Counted from the stretch's first letter, positions 30,714-40,450 are shown. The stretch is DNA of 64,000 nt from Nocardia shimofusensis NBRC 100134 (GCF_001613125.1 NZ_BDBT01000004.1:62001-126000); one strand, 5' to 3'. Notes: generated by a model not told the origin, from the letters alone. Program-made: numbers and translations.

Positions 30714-31326
30714 CGGTGGGTTCCTTTGCTGCGGTGGCGATTCCGTGCTTCATCAACGGCACGACGGTCGTGCGGACGAACTGGCGGGCGGCGGCCGGAT
30801 CGGTGAAGTCGACGACGCCGCCGTGCGGTGTGAGCATGAGTGAATGAGCAAGCCGGGCAACGAGTTCTGCGACCGGTTCGATGTCGTAGTTGTCGATGAG
30901 CCCGAGTTCGCGGGCGTGGGCGAGCATGTCGACGATGTAGTCGATGCCCATGCGCACCTGCCGCTCGCCCTGCACGGTGTAGAAGCCGAGCACTTCCTCG
31001 GGGGCGACGCGCAGCAGTTCGGTGACCATGCGGTGCATCCGGGTCTGCAGCAGGACGTAGAGGATGGTCTCCTCGATCTGGGCGTCGACGCCGGAGGCAG
31101 TGGTCGCGATGGTGGTGACCTCGGCGAGCATGCGCCGGGTCTCGCGGCCGAGTACCGCCTCGACCAGATGATCCTTGCCGCCGAACCGTCGATGGATCGT
31201 GACGCGGCTGACCCCGGCGCGGCGCGCGACGTCCTCGAGGCTGCTGCGCCGGATGCCGACCTGCAGGATGCGTTCGAGTGCCGCATCCAGGATCGCCTCA
31301 TCCACATCGTCGTGGGGCTCGGACAT
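30673..31326 (-). CDS. TetR family transcriptional regulator
   Basis: A 217-residue TetR regulator. The N-terminal HTH is clear: RSSLEDVARRAGVSRVTIHRRFGGKDHLVEAVL at about residues 27-59 (two helices plus recognition helix). I choose the ATG at 31326 (MSEPHDDVDEA): it follows a -10 hexamer by six bases, so the mRNA starts at the ATG. It heads an operon with the MpaB-type oxygenase and probably represses both through the operator covering its promoter. The effector is unknown, perhaps a hydrophobic substrate of the oxygenase. Confidence 0.92.
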   Translation of the reverse strand: MSEPHDDVDEAILDAALERILQVGIRRSSLEDVARRAGVSRVTIHRRFGGKDHLVEAVLGRETRRMLAEVTTIATTASGVDAQIEETILYVLLQTRMHRMVTELLRVAPEEVLGFYTVQGERQVRMGIDYIVDMLAHARELGLIDNYDIEPVAELVARLAHSLMLTPHGGVVDFTDPAAARQFVRTTVVPLMKHGIATAAKEPTDDRHHTTDSHPAS

Positions 31327-31361
31327 GAAACAAATGTACAAACTTTGTTTCATTGAGTCAA
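31325..31361 (-). promoter_or_regulatory. Leaderless promoter with embedded palindromic operator
   Basis: Read on the minus strand, TTGACT (31361-31356), a 17-base spacer and TACATT (31338-31333) form a near-consensus sigma-A promoter. The ATG of the TetR gene follows six bases after the -10. A perfect 10-base inverted repeat, ATGAAACAAA (31325-31334) with TTTGTTTCAT (31344-31353), covers spacer, -10 and start codon: a strong self-repression operator. Confidence 0.85.
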
Positions 31362-31371
31362 CGGTGCGGGG

Positions 31372-33009
31372 TCAACGCCATTCCCGCAGTTCCAGATCGA
31401 TGATCACCGGGTGCATGAGGGTGGAGATCGGTGCGCCGGGATCGCGGCGATCGGGGGCGAACACCGAGGCCGCCCGCAGGCTCTCGGCGTCGATCGAACG
31501 CGGCGGGTTGGGCGGGTCCAGGCGCAGTACCGGTTCGACGTCGCGGGTGGCGAGCACGAAACCCCAGTCGCCGAAACTGGGCACGTCCACGTGGTACGGC
31601 AGGATGCGCAACCCGCCCGCGCGAATCGTCGCCGCGATGCACCAGAACGAGCGCGGCGCGAAGAACGGCGACCCGGACTGCACCGACATGGTGCCGCCCG
31701 GCGCGAGCGCATCGGCCGCCATCGCGTAGAACTCCTTGGTGTAGAGCTTGGCGATGGATGTCTGATCCGGGTCGGGGAGGTCGATGAGCACCGCGTCGAA
31801 CTGCCGGGCACTCTCGCGCAACCAGCCGAACGCGTCGGCGTTGACCACATCGACCCGGGGGTCGGCGAAAGCATTGTCGTTCAACGCGAGCAGCCGGGGC
31901 TCGGTGCGGGCCAGCCGGATCATGTCGGGATCGAGTTCCACCAGCGTCACCGACTCCACATCGGGGTAGCGCAGGATCTCCCGCAACGCCAGCCCGTCGC
32001 CGCCGCCGAGGACCAGCACGGTCCGGCGTGGGCCCGCGAGCGTCGGATGCACCAGCGCCTCGTGGTAGCGGTACTCGTCGACGGAGGAGAATTGCAGGTC
32101 GCCGTTCAGGTAGAGCCGCACGTCCGAGGTGGCGAAGGGCGAGAGCGATTCGGTCAGCACGATGCTCTGATACCTGGTCTGTTCGTGCCGGACGATCGGA
32201 TGCGCGAACAACGCCTGCTGGGCGGTCGCCTCGAAACGGTCGGCGTAGAGGTAACTCCCGCCGAGCACGAGCGTCACCGATACGGTCAGCGCGGTGAGCG
32301 CCCAGCGCGCAGGTCGGCCGATCTGGTCGCGGAAGAGGACGAACACCAGCGCCGCGCCGGCCGCGGCGTTGACGACCCCGACGATCAGGCTGCCCCTGAT
32401 CTGCCCGAAGACGGGCAGCAGCAGGAAGGGGAAGGCCAGCCCGCCGAGCAGCGCGCCGACGTAGTCCGCGGCGAAGAGATCGGCGACCGCGCTGCCCGGC
32501 TCCTGCCTGCGAATGCGCTGCAGCAACTCCATCAGGAGGGGGATCTCCGCGCCCACCAGGATGCCGAGGACGGTCGCCGCGACGATCAGCGCGGCGGTAT
32601 AGATATTGAGCCACGCGTAGGCGGCGTAGAGCATCAGTACCGACAGTCCGCCCAGCAGGGCCAGCGCCAGCTCGACGCAGAGGAATGCGGTGGCGGCGCG
32701 GCGGCGCAGCGGCTTGGCGGCCAACGCGCCGATACCCATGGCGAAGACCATGACGCTCAGGGTGATCGACGCCTGCGCGGCGGTGTCGCCGAGCAGGTAA
32801 CTGCCCAGCGTCACCAGCGACAGTTCGTAGACCAGGCCGCAGGCCGCGCATACGAATGCCACGAGCAGCAGTGCGACCCGAGCGGTCCGTGATCGGCCCG
32901 GCCGCGCGGCGATGCCGGGGGTTGCTCCTGCCTCGCCGACGGTGTCGGCTGCCCCGGTGGCGGCGGGCGGCCCGCCTGCCTGTTCCGGCGCGGCGGTTCC
33001 CGAACGCAC
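31372..33009 (-). CDS. Membrane-anchored spermidine synthase-like protein
   Basis: A 545-residue fusion: about seven hydrophobic helices (residues 45-260) followed by a spermidine-synthase/methyltransferase-fold domain. The C-terminal domain shows RYQSIVLTES, VLVLGGGDGLALREILRYP, VELDPDMIRLAR and the acidic DLPDPDQTS. Homologues are annotated as polyamine aminopropyltransferases, but the true substrate of the membrane-bound forms is uncertain. The GTG start overlaps the stop of the DUF350 gene (TAGTG). It is the last gene of an operon with DUF350 and DUF4247 genes. Confidence 0.85.
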   Translation of the reverse strand: MRSGTAAPEQAGGPPAATGAADTVGEAGATPGIAARPGRSRTARVALLLVAFVCAACGLVYELSLVTLGSYLLGDTAAQASITLSVMVFAMGIGALAAKPLRRRAATAFLCVELALALLGGLSVLMLYAAYAWLNIYTAALIVAATVLGILVGAEIPLLMELLQRIRRQEPGSAVADLFAADYVGALLGGLAFPFLLLPVFGQIRGSLIVGVVNAAAGAALVFVLFRDQIGRPARWALTALTVSVTLVLGGSYLYADRFEATAQQALFAHPIVRHEQTRYQSIVLTESLSPFATSDVRLYLNGDLQFSSVDEYRYHEALVHPTLAGPRRTVLVLGGGDGLALREILRYPDVESVTLVELDPDMIRLARTEPRLLALNDNAFADPRVDVVNADAFGWLRESARQFDAVLIDLPDPDQTSIAKLYTKEFYAMAADALAPGGTMSVQSGSPFFAPRSFWCIAATIRAGGLRILPYHVDVPSFGDWGFVLATRDVEPVLRLDPPNPPRSIDAESLRAASVFAPDRRDPGAPISTLMHPVIIDLELREWR

Positions 33010-33434
33010 TAGGACAGCGCAGCGGCCACCACGAGGGCCACCGCGATGTGCAGAGAAGCCGTCACCCACACCGCCGGGTGGATCGTCTGATCGTCGACCA
33101 CATCGCGGAACTTGCCGGGAGTGAGCAGATCGAGCAGCAGGAACGACACCGCCATGGCGAACAGTCCGATTACGCCGTACACGGCGGCCGAGAGCACCCC
33201 TTCGCCGATCGCCCCGTGTGAGGTCCAGATCGCCGTCGCCACGATCACGCCGACCCCGAACAGGTTCGAGGCGACCAGGATCGAGGCGTTGCGATTGCGC
33301 TCGACCCAGATCTGCGTGCGCAGACTGCCCGGCGTCAGGATATCGACGACCACGAACCCGAGCACCATCAGCGCCAGGCCCACCCCGGTGTACGCGAGCG
33401 CGGCCGCCGCCTCGGTCGCGATGTCTTCGAGCAT
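33009..33434 (-). CDS. DUF350 membrane protein
   Basis: A 141-residue protein with four hydrophobic helices arranged as two similar halves: each half holds a (V/L)D(I/L)LTPG motif (residues 30-36 and 101-107), the mark of the DUF350 family. Function is unknown. It sits between a DUF4247 lipoprotein and a membrane spermidine synthase-like protein, a grouping seen in other actinobacteria, and overlaps the latter by one base. Confidence 0.88.
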   Translation of the reverse strand: MLEDIATEAAAALAYTGVGLALMVLGFVVVDILTPGSLRTQIWVERNRNASILVASNLFGVGVIVATAIWTSHGAIGEGVLSAAVYGVIGLFAMAVSFLLLDLLTPGKFRDVVDDQTIHPAVWVTASLHIAVALVVAAALS

Positions 33435-33470
33435 GTCCTTCTCCCTTTGCTCCGCTGTTCGCCGCTGCCG

Positions 33471-33890
33471 CTATTTACCGCTGCTGCTGCGGTATTCGCT
33501 GCCCGCGGGCTCGCTCTGCCAGCCGAAACTCGACGCGGCCGACTGGTGGCGCCGGTATCCGTTGCGGTACTGGTCGACCAGGATCAGCGCGCCGGCACCG
33601 TGCGCGGCCACGGTGAGGATGTCGTCTCGGTACTGCAGGTAGACGCGCTCGTTCAGAGTCCGGTTGTCCAGTGGCCGTTCAGCTTTGGTGATGGCCTCGA
33701 CCACGGCCGCGGGCGCGATCGTCGCCGTGTAGGCCCGCCCGTCGTTGACCTGGTCGAGCGCCGTGGCCCTGGTGTACTTCGCCGCCACGAACTCCCTGGC
33801 GGTCTGTGCGTCTTCGCCACAGGCGACCGAGGCGAACAGCAGCAGGAACGTCCCGGCGACGGCCAGGACCGACCGGCATAGGCGGTGCAT
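33471..33890 (-). CDS. DUF4247 exported protein
   Basis: A 139-residue protein with a hydrophobic N-terminal signal and a lipobox-like SVACGED around residue 25 (the -3 position is not ideal). The mature part resembles DUF4247: REFVAAKYTRATALDQVNDGRAYT followed by DDILTVAAHGAGALILVDQYRNGYRRH. Start at ATG 33890; an in-frame upstream extension would destroy the signal. First visible gene of the DUF4247-DUF350-spermidine-synthase-like operon; a DUF4178 gene often found with it is absent. Confidence 0.78.
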   Translation of the reverse strand: MHRLCRSVLAVAGTFLLLFASVACGEDAQTAREFVAAKYTRATALDQVNDGRAYTATIAPAAVVEAITKAERPLDNRTLNERVYLQYRDDILTVAAHGAGALILVDQYRNGYRRHQSAASSFGWQSEPAGSEYRSSSGK

Positions 33891-33974
33891 ACATCCCCCA
33901 TAGCGACCCGGGACGACCCGGTGAGCGAAATCCGTGAGTTCCCTCCTGAACTCGTCCCGCACTGTAGCAGGCGG

Positions 33975-34985
33975 TCAGGCCCCTTTTCGCGTCGGCGCCT
34001 TCTGTGCGGTCTTCTTGGCAGGGGCCTTCTTCGCGGTGCTCTTGGCCGCCGTGCTCTTGGCCGCGGCGCTTTTGCTCGCCGTGCTCTTGTGCGCCGTCTT
34101 GCCCGACGATCCGCCCGAACTCTTCTTCGCCGCGGCCCGGCCGCTCTTCTTCGCGGGCGTCCCGGCCTTCTTCTCGGCCGTGCCTGCCGACCCTGCAGCG
34201 CGCCTGCCGCTGGCCTCCAGGCTTCGCTGCAACGCGGCCACCAGATCGACCACCTCGGCGTCGGTCGCGGCCGGGGCGGGTTCGGCGCGTTCGGGCACCG
34301 CTCCGCCGCTCTCGATGGCTTCGTCGAGCATTTTCTGCAACTCGACCTGGTACTCGTCGGTGAACTGCGAGGGATCGAAATCGTCGGACATGCTCTCCAC
34401 GAGCGTCTCGGCCATCGTGATCTCCTGGGGCCGCGGTTCGGCGGCGTCCTGGAGTGACTCGAACTCGATCGCGCGCACCTCGTCGGGCCACAGCAGCGTC
34501 TGCACCACCAACATGCCCTCGCGCACCCGCAGTGCGGCCAGTCGCGTCTTCTGGCGCAGCGTGAAATGCACCAGCGCCGTGCGGTCGATGCGCTCGAGGG
34601 TCTTGGCCAGCAGCAGGTAGGCCTTGGGGGTGTTGGAGTCGGGCTCGAGGTAGTAGCTCTTGTCGTAGAAGATCGGATCGATCTGTTCCGACGGCACGAA
34701 CTGCAGCACCGGGATCTCGTGCTTCTCGGCCGAGGGCAGCCGGGCGAAATCCTCGTCGGAGAGGATGACCGTCTCGCCCTCCGGTGACTCGTAGGCCTTG
34801 GCGATGTCGACGTAGTCCACGGGTTCGCCGTCGACGGTGCACACGCGCTGGTACTTGATGCGCCCGCCGTCCTTCGCGTGCACCTGGTGGAACCTGATGT
34901 CGTGGTCCTCGGTGGCGGTGTACGCCTTCACCGGGACGTTGACCAGCCCGAACGCAATCGAGCCTTTCCAGATAGCCCGTGCCAT
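33975..34985 (-). CDS. ku: Non-homologous end-joining protein Ku
   Basis: A 336-residue bacterial Ku, the ring-shaped homodimer that binds DNA ends. The N-terminus MARAIWKGSIAFGLVNVPVKAY is diagnostic in its first half, and the core runs to about residue 255. After residue 285 there is a long Lys/Ala/Ser tail with repeated AAKS/AKKA units, typical of actinobacterial Ku and able to bind DNA. The ATG overlaps the stop of the lycopene cyclase gene (TGATG). No LigD gene is in the window. Confidence 0.95.
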   Translation of the reverse strand: MARAIWKGSIAFGLVNVPVKAYTATEDHDIRFHQVHAKDGGRIKYQRVCTVDGEPVDYVDIAKAYESPEGETVILSDEDFARLPSAEKHEIPVLQFVPSEQIDPIFYDKSYYLEPDSNTPKAYLLLAKTLERIDRTALVHFTLRQKTRLAALRVREGMLVVQTLLWPDEVRAIEFESLQDAAEPRPQEITMAETLVESMSDDFDPSQFTDEYQVELQKMLDEAIESGGAVPERAEPAPAATDAEVVDLVAALQRSLEASGRRAAGSAGTAEKKAGTPAKKSGRAAAKKSSGGSSGKTAHKSTASKSAAAKSTAAKSTAKKAPAKKTAQKAPTRKGA

Positions 34986-36112
34986 CACTCCATCTTCGAC
35001 GATCCGGTCGGCATCCGGGACCGAAACGTGAAACCGCAGGTAGCGGCGGCGATTCGGGCGCGCAACCGGGGCGGAATGACGGGAAACAGGGACCACATGG
35101 CCTCGGCGACGCCGTACGGGTCGTCCCGGCCGGACAAATACGCGCGTTGCAGATGCGTGGGCAGGGTGAAGAAGGCGTCGAAGAACAGCGGCATATCGGC
35201 GGGCGGCAGGGCCAGCAGCGCTCGTAGCCCGGCGGCCCGGAGCGCGTGCACCGCGCGCACCCGGCCGAGCCGGGCGGGACCGCCGTCGGCGAACTCGTCG
35301 GCGGCGCTCAACGAGGCCGCGACGCTGTAACCGGTGGCCGGATGCAGGAAGCCGCCTGCCGCGCCGAACCGATGCGCGCCCGGCCTGCCGCCCTCCACCG
35401 GAAAACGGACCCGCTCGACGGATTCGCTGCCGTCGAGCGGGATGCCACGCGCGGCCAGCCGGTGCTCGAGTCGCGCACGCAAATCGCGGAGCCCGAGGGC
35501 CGGACGCCCGGCCAGGCAGGTCTCCTCGAACAGGGTTGCGCCCGCGCCCAACGGCACGACGTACAGGAACGAACGCGGGGCTGCGGACTCGGCCCCGTTG
35601 TCGGCACGCCAGTCCATGAACAGTGTCGCGTCGTCCCGGTCGAACGCTTTCGTCACGACGACGCCGTAGGCGGTCTGCTCCGCCCGTCGCGGCGCGCGCG
35701 TCAGTCCGCGCGCGTCGATCACCCGGTCGGCGCGTAACTGCCTGCCGCTCGCGGTGGCCAGGGTGTGGCCGGTCAGGTGGGTCGCGCGCTCGGCGACGAC
35801 TTCGGCTCCCTCGATGCTCAGCGAGTCCTGCAACACGCCGGTGTCGAGGACGGAGTACGTCCTGTCGAGCACATGCCGCTCATACCCCCACGCCACCGGA
35901 TGCTCGATCCGCGCCGCCACCACGCCCTCGTCGAGCCAGCCGGGCAGTTCGTCGGCCCACACCGCGTAGGTCGCCCGCCAGCGCCGGTGCGGGGCGGGAT
36001 CGACCACGGTCACCCGCAGGCCGCGCGCCAGGCAGCGGTGCGCCAGAGCCCGGCCGGCCGGGCCGAGCCCGCAGACGACGACGTCGGCGCTGTTCACCGG
36101 CGCCGTGCCCAC
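34985..36112 (-). CDS. Lycopene cyclase (CrtL/LcyB type)
   Basis: A 375-residue FAD/NAD(P)-binding lycopene cyclase that forms the ionone rings of carotenoids. The dinucleotide-binding motif is VVVCGLGPAGRALAHRC at residues 11-27; VPLGAGATLFEETCL and GGFLHPATGYSVAASL are the conserved cyclase motifs, and MPLFFDAFFTLP lies near the C-terminus. No other carotenoid gene is nearby. The stop overlaps the ku start by one base, and the gene at 36127 lies 14 bases upstream, so the three could form one transcript. Confidence 0.88.
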   Translation of the reverse strand: MGTAPVNSADVVVCGLGPAGRALAHRCLARGLRVTVVDPAPHRRWRATYAVWADELPGWLDEGVVAARIEHPVAWGYERHVLDRTYSVLDTGVLQDSLSIEGAEVVAERATHLTGHTLATASGRQLRADRVIDARGLTRAPRRAEQTAYGVVVTKAFDRDDATLFMDWRADNGAESAAPRSFLYVVPLGAGATLFEETCLAGRPALGLRDLRARLEHRLAARGIPLDGSESVERVRFPVEGGRPGAHRFGAAGGFLHPATGYSVAASLSAADEFADGGPARLGRVRAVHALRAAGLRALLALPPADMPLFFDAFFTLPTHLQRAYLSGRDDPYGVAEAMWSLFPVIPPRLRARIAAATCGFTFRSRMPTGSSKME

Positions 36113-36126
36113 GGGTGCCGCATGTC

Positions 36127-36891
36127 TCAGAGCCCGCCGGTGGCCAGCAGGCCGCCGTCGACGCGGACCGTCTCGCCGGTGATCCAGGCGGCCTCCTCGG
36201 AGGCCAGGAAGGCGATCAGGCGCGCGACGTCCTCGGGGGTGCCCAGCCGCTTCATCGGATAGGCGCTCGCGGCGCGCTCCTCGTCGGCGGAGTACAGCGC
36301 GTCGGCGAACTTGGTCTTGACCACGCCGGGCGCGACCGCGTTGACGCGGATCTTCGGGCCGAGCTGCCAGGCCAGTTCCTCGGTCAGGCGGATCAGCGCC
36401 GCCTTGGACGCGCCGTAGGCGGCGATGACCCCGGTCGAGCGCAGACCCGCGACACTGGCGACATTGACGATCGCCCCGCCGTGCTCACCCATCCATGCCT
36501 TGTAGGCCTGCTGGGCGTAGCCGAGTGCGGCGACCACGTTGACGTCGAAGATCTTGCGCACGGCGTCGAGGTCGGCGTCCATCAGCGGCCCGAAGACCGG
36601 GTTGATGCCGGTGTTGTTGATCAGGATGTCCAGCGAGCCGAACTCGGTGACCGCGCGGGAGACCGCCTCGGCCCGTGCCTGCTCGTCACCGGAGTTGCCC
36701 GCGATGACGGCCACCTCACCCTGATGCCCGAGGGCCCGCAGCTCCTCGGCGGCCTGTTCGAGCGGCTCGAGTTTGCGAGCGGTGATCAGCACGTTCGCGC
36801 CGCGTCGCAGCAGTTCGGCGGCGGCCGCCTTGCCGATACCCCGGCTCGCGCCGGTGACCAGCGCGCTCTTGCCCAACAGATCGGTACTCAT
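36127..36891 (-). CDS. Short-chain dehydrogenase/reductase
   Basis: A 254-residue classical SDR. The cofactor motif TGASRGIGKA is at residues 13-22, NNTG near 90, and the catalytic Ser-Tyr-Lys set lies in NVASVAGLRSTGVIAAYGASK. GETVRVDGGL closes the C-terminus. FabG-like, probably NADP-dependent; substrate unknown. The ATG at 36891 fits the family start better than the open upstream extension. It may head the SDR-cyclase-ku transcript. Confidence 0.88.
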   Translation of the reverse strand: MSTDLLGKSALVTGASRGIGKAAAAELLRRGANVLITARKLEPLEQAAEELRALGHQGEVAVIAGNSGDEQARAEAVSRAVTEFGSLDILINNTGINPVFGPLMDADLDAVRKIFDVNVVAALGYAQQAYKAWMGEHGGAIVNVASVAGLRSTGVIAAYGASKAALIRLTEELAWQLGPKIRVNAVAPGVVKTKFADALYSADEERAASAYPMKRLGTPEDVARLIAFLASEEAAWITGETVRVDGGLLATGGL

Positions 36892-37075
36892 GACACCGCA
36901 CGCTACCGAAGCGCCCTTCCTACCGGTTATCACGGTCACACCGGGCTCCTCGGCGGCGGCGTGGCGCGCGGGTACAGGTAAAATCGGTGGTTGGCGTGTC
37001 GGCCGAGTACTTACACTGCGGCCTGCAGGACACCTTCACCGTCGCCACCCCGCACTTTCCCAGAGGAGCACATCT

Positions 37076-38707
<1,632 letters not shown>

Positions 38708-38726
38708 GTTCGGTCACAACATTTCG

Positions 38727-38755
38727 TTGATCGTTTCCTGATGAGTGCTTAGCCT
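38727..38755 (+). promoter_or_regulatory. Sigma-A-like promoter for the small HTH gene
   Basis: TTGATC (38727-38732), a 17-base spacer and TAGCCT (38750-38755) lie 35 bases before the start at 38791, leaving a short leader with a GGAGGA ribosome site. The HTH gene can therefore be expressed separately from the ABC-F gene. Confidence 0.6.
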
Positions 38756-38790
38756 GGAATGACGCGCTGCTCGGCGACTCGGAGGAAGCC

Positions 38791-39069
38791 ATGAGCGACA
38801 GGCCCACACAGAACAGATCCACCGCCGGCCAGAACAAGGGCGGGACGGTCACGAAAACCGGATTGAGCAAGGGCACCCGCGTCACGGGAAAATCTCGTGA
38901 CCGTCTGCAGAACCAGTTGAAGAAGCAATACGAAGCGGGGGCGAGCATTCGCTCCCTGGCGCGGTCCACCGGGCGTTCCTACGGGTTCATCCACAATGTG
39001 CTGGTGGAATCGCACGTGCAGTTGCGCAGCCGAGGCGGTGCGAACCGCCGCAAGAGCGCCGACAAGTAG
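38791..39069 (+). CDS. Small basic helix-turn-helix protein
   Basis: A 92-residue basic protein with one HTH: LKKQYEAGASIRSLARSTGRSYGFIHNVL at about residues 43-71, resembling resolvase/MerR-like DNA-binding helices. The first 35 residues are Lys/Thr/Gly rich and flexible, and the tail is basic. Homologues are widespread in actinobacteria, usually annotated only as HTH domain proteins. It has its own promoter and a GGAGGA site before the ATG. Confidence 0.85.
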   Translation: MSDRPTQNRSTAGQNKGGTVTKTGLSKGTRVTGKSRDRLQNQLKKQYEAGASIRSLARSTGRSYGFIHNVLVESHVQLRSRGGANRRKSADK

Positions 39070-39088
39070 CCGGCGGCGCCGGCAGGCG

Positions 39089-40060
39089 TCAGCGGCCGGT
39101 CACCATCTCGTCGTCGGCCAGCAGGTCGGCCATGCTGCGGAAGATCGGCAGCCCGGTCGCGGCGGCGAGGTGGTCGAATCGGCCGCGCGGGTCGACCTCC
39201 AGGAAGTAGTACTCGCCGTCGAGGCCGATGCGCAGGTCCAGCACGCCGAAGCCCAGTCCCAGCGCGCCCATCAGGGTGGACATCGACTTGCTGACCGAGG
39301 CGGGCAGGGTGGCCACCCCGAAGGTCACCGAATCGCGGGGCCGATCCACCAGTCGCTCGACGCCCGGCGCCGCATCGATGCGCACGGTCCATTCGACGCC
39401 GTCCACCCACACCACGCGCAGTTCGCATTCGGCCTGCACGTAGTCCTGGAACGCGGCGGGCGCACGACGGATGTCCGACATCCGCACGAGGCTGTCGCGC
39501 CCGACGATCCTGGCCTGCGCGCAAGCCTGCCGGTGAGTGCCGTCGCGCTTGAAAACCACAGGGCCGGGACGTGATTCGGTGAAACTGTGGGCTTCGTCCG
39601 GATCGTTGGTCACCAGCGTCTCCGGCACCCGAAGCCCGGCGCGCACCGCGGTCTCCCACTGCACGATCCGCCTGCTCGCCGTGCGGTCGGCGCCGGGGTC
39701 GTTGACCCAGTGCGCCGGGATCGACCACAGCATGCCCTCGAGGAAGCTGTCGCAGGCGTCGGGCTCGAAGTCGCTGTCGACGCCGGGCACCTGTGCGGAA
39801 CGGCTCGGCGCGGGCGGCCGCCACCACACCGAGCGGACCTGGTCCAAGCCGATGGTCTGGGTCAACGCGCGCGCCGTGCCGAGCCGGTCGACCCGGAAGC
39901 TGCCGTAGGTGCGCGGATAGTCGCTCGGGTCGAACCGGATCACGTCGAGTCCGTGCACTTCTCGCACCATCTCGGCCACGGCGGCCGCGTGCGGATCGGC
40001 GGAGTCGCAGACGATGAGCACCGAATCGCGGCGAGCGGGCATGCGCCCGGACCCGTTCAT
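39089..40060 (-). CDS. MvdD-like ATP-grasp ligase
   Basis: A 323-residue ATP-grasp protein resembling the MvdC/MvdD/TgmB ligases that form ester or amide cross-links in graspetide peptides. The pre-ATP-grasp part begins SVLIVCDSADPHAAAVAEMV and carries SVWWRPPAPSR; the ATP-grasp part has PVVFKRDGTHRQACAQ, LDLRIGLDGEYYFLEVDPRG and a C-terminal magnesium/ATP region. I use the ATG at 40060; one at 40042 is possible, and the frame stays open to an ATG at 40168 through a repeat encoding SRRDT. No precursor peptide, methyltransferase or partner ligase gene is adjacent, so its substrate is unknown. Confidence 0.72.
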   Translation of the reverse strand: MNGSGRMPARRDSVLIVCDSADPHAAAVAEMVREVHGLDVIRFDPSDYPRTYGSFRVDRLGTARALTQTIGLDQVRSVWWRPPAPSRSAQVPGVDSDFEPDACDSFLEGMLWSIPAHWVNDPGADRTASRRIVQWETAVRAGLRVPETLVTNDPDEAHSFTESRPGPVVFKRDGTHRQACAQARIVGRDSLVRMSDIRRAPAAFQDYVQAECELRVVWVDGVEWTVRIDAAPGVERLVDRPRDSVTFGVATLPASVSKSMSTLMGALGLGFGVLDLRIGLDGEYYFLEVDPRGRFDHLAAATGLPIFRSMADLLADDEMVTGR

Positions 40061-40135
40061 TCCACGCCGCCGCGAATGCTGCCGCGGTCCGTGGGACGGA
40101 CGGTTGCGGGGCCCATGGGTGGCTTGCTCTCCGAT

Positions 40136-40180
40136 CGTGTCGCGTCTGCTCGTGTCGCGTCTGCTCATGTCGCGTCTGCT
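40136..40180 (-). repeat. Three tandem 15-base units upstream of the ATP-grasp gene
   Basis: The unit CGTGTCGCGTCTGCT occurs at 40136, 40151 and (one change) 40166. On the minus strand in the ATP-grasp frame it would encode repeated SRRDT. It is either part of the 5' leader or an N-terminal extension of the ligase. Confidence 0.75.
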
Positions 40181-40251
40181 CGTGATTTGCCACGGCGTGG
40201 CGAATGCGCTTCGAATGATACCGTCGCGGCCCGGCGTGGCGGCCCGGTTCA

Positions 40252-40263
40252 GCGTAATTACGC
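40252..40263. promoter_or_regulatory. Perfect 12-base palindrome, possible operator
   Basis: GCGTAATTACGC is a perfect palindrome in a GC-rich gap, about 32 bases upstream of a TATCAT -10 candidate for the ATP-grasp gene. It has the size of a dimeric repressor site. The cognate protein is unknown. Confidence 0.4.
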
Positions 40264-40409
40264 CCGGTCGGCAAACCGATCACGGTGCGGGAACCAGCTC
40301 GGACCGAGCGAATTTCGGTGTCCAGCGTACCGATGGTCAGCGACTGTTCAGCTACTTCCGGCGGGGCCGGTCCCGGCGGGTTGCCGGGGGATGCCCGGTG
40401 CGGTCCGGA

Positions 40410-40450
40410 CCGGTGGGTGCCTCGGCTCGCGACGCGGACGCACCCACCGG
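40410..40450 (-). terminator. acnR hairpin terminator
   Basis: A perfect 11-base-pair stem (CCGGTGGGTGC at 40410-40420, complement at 40440-40450) with a 19-base loop lies 12 bases after the acnR stop codon on the minus strand. Confidence 0.7.

Noticed and set aside
38979..40283. Minus-strand frame with repeated HEQTR units as a graspetide precursor
   Set aside because: It runs without a stop through the whole ATP-grasp gene in another frame, has no ribosome site and is best explained by the 15-base DNA repeat.
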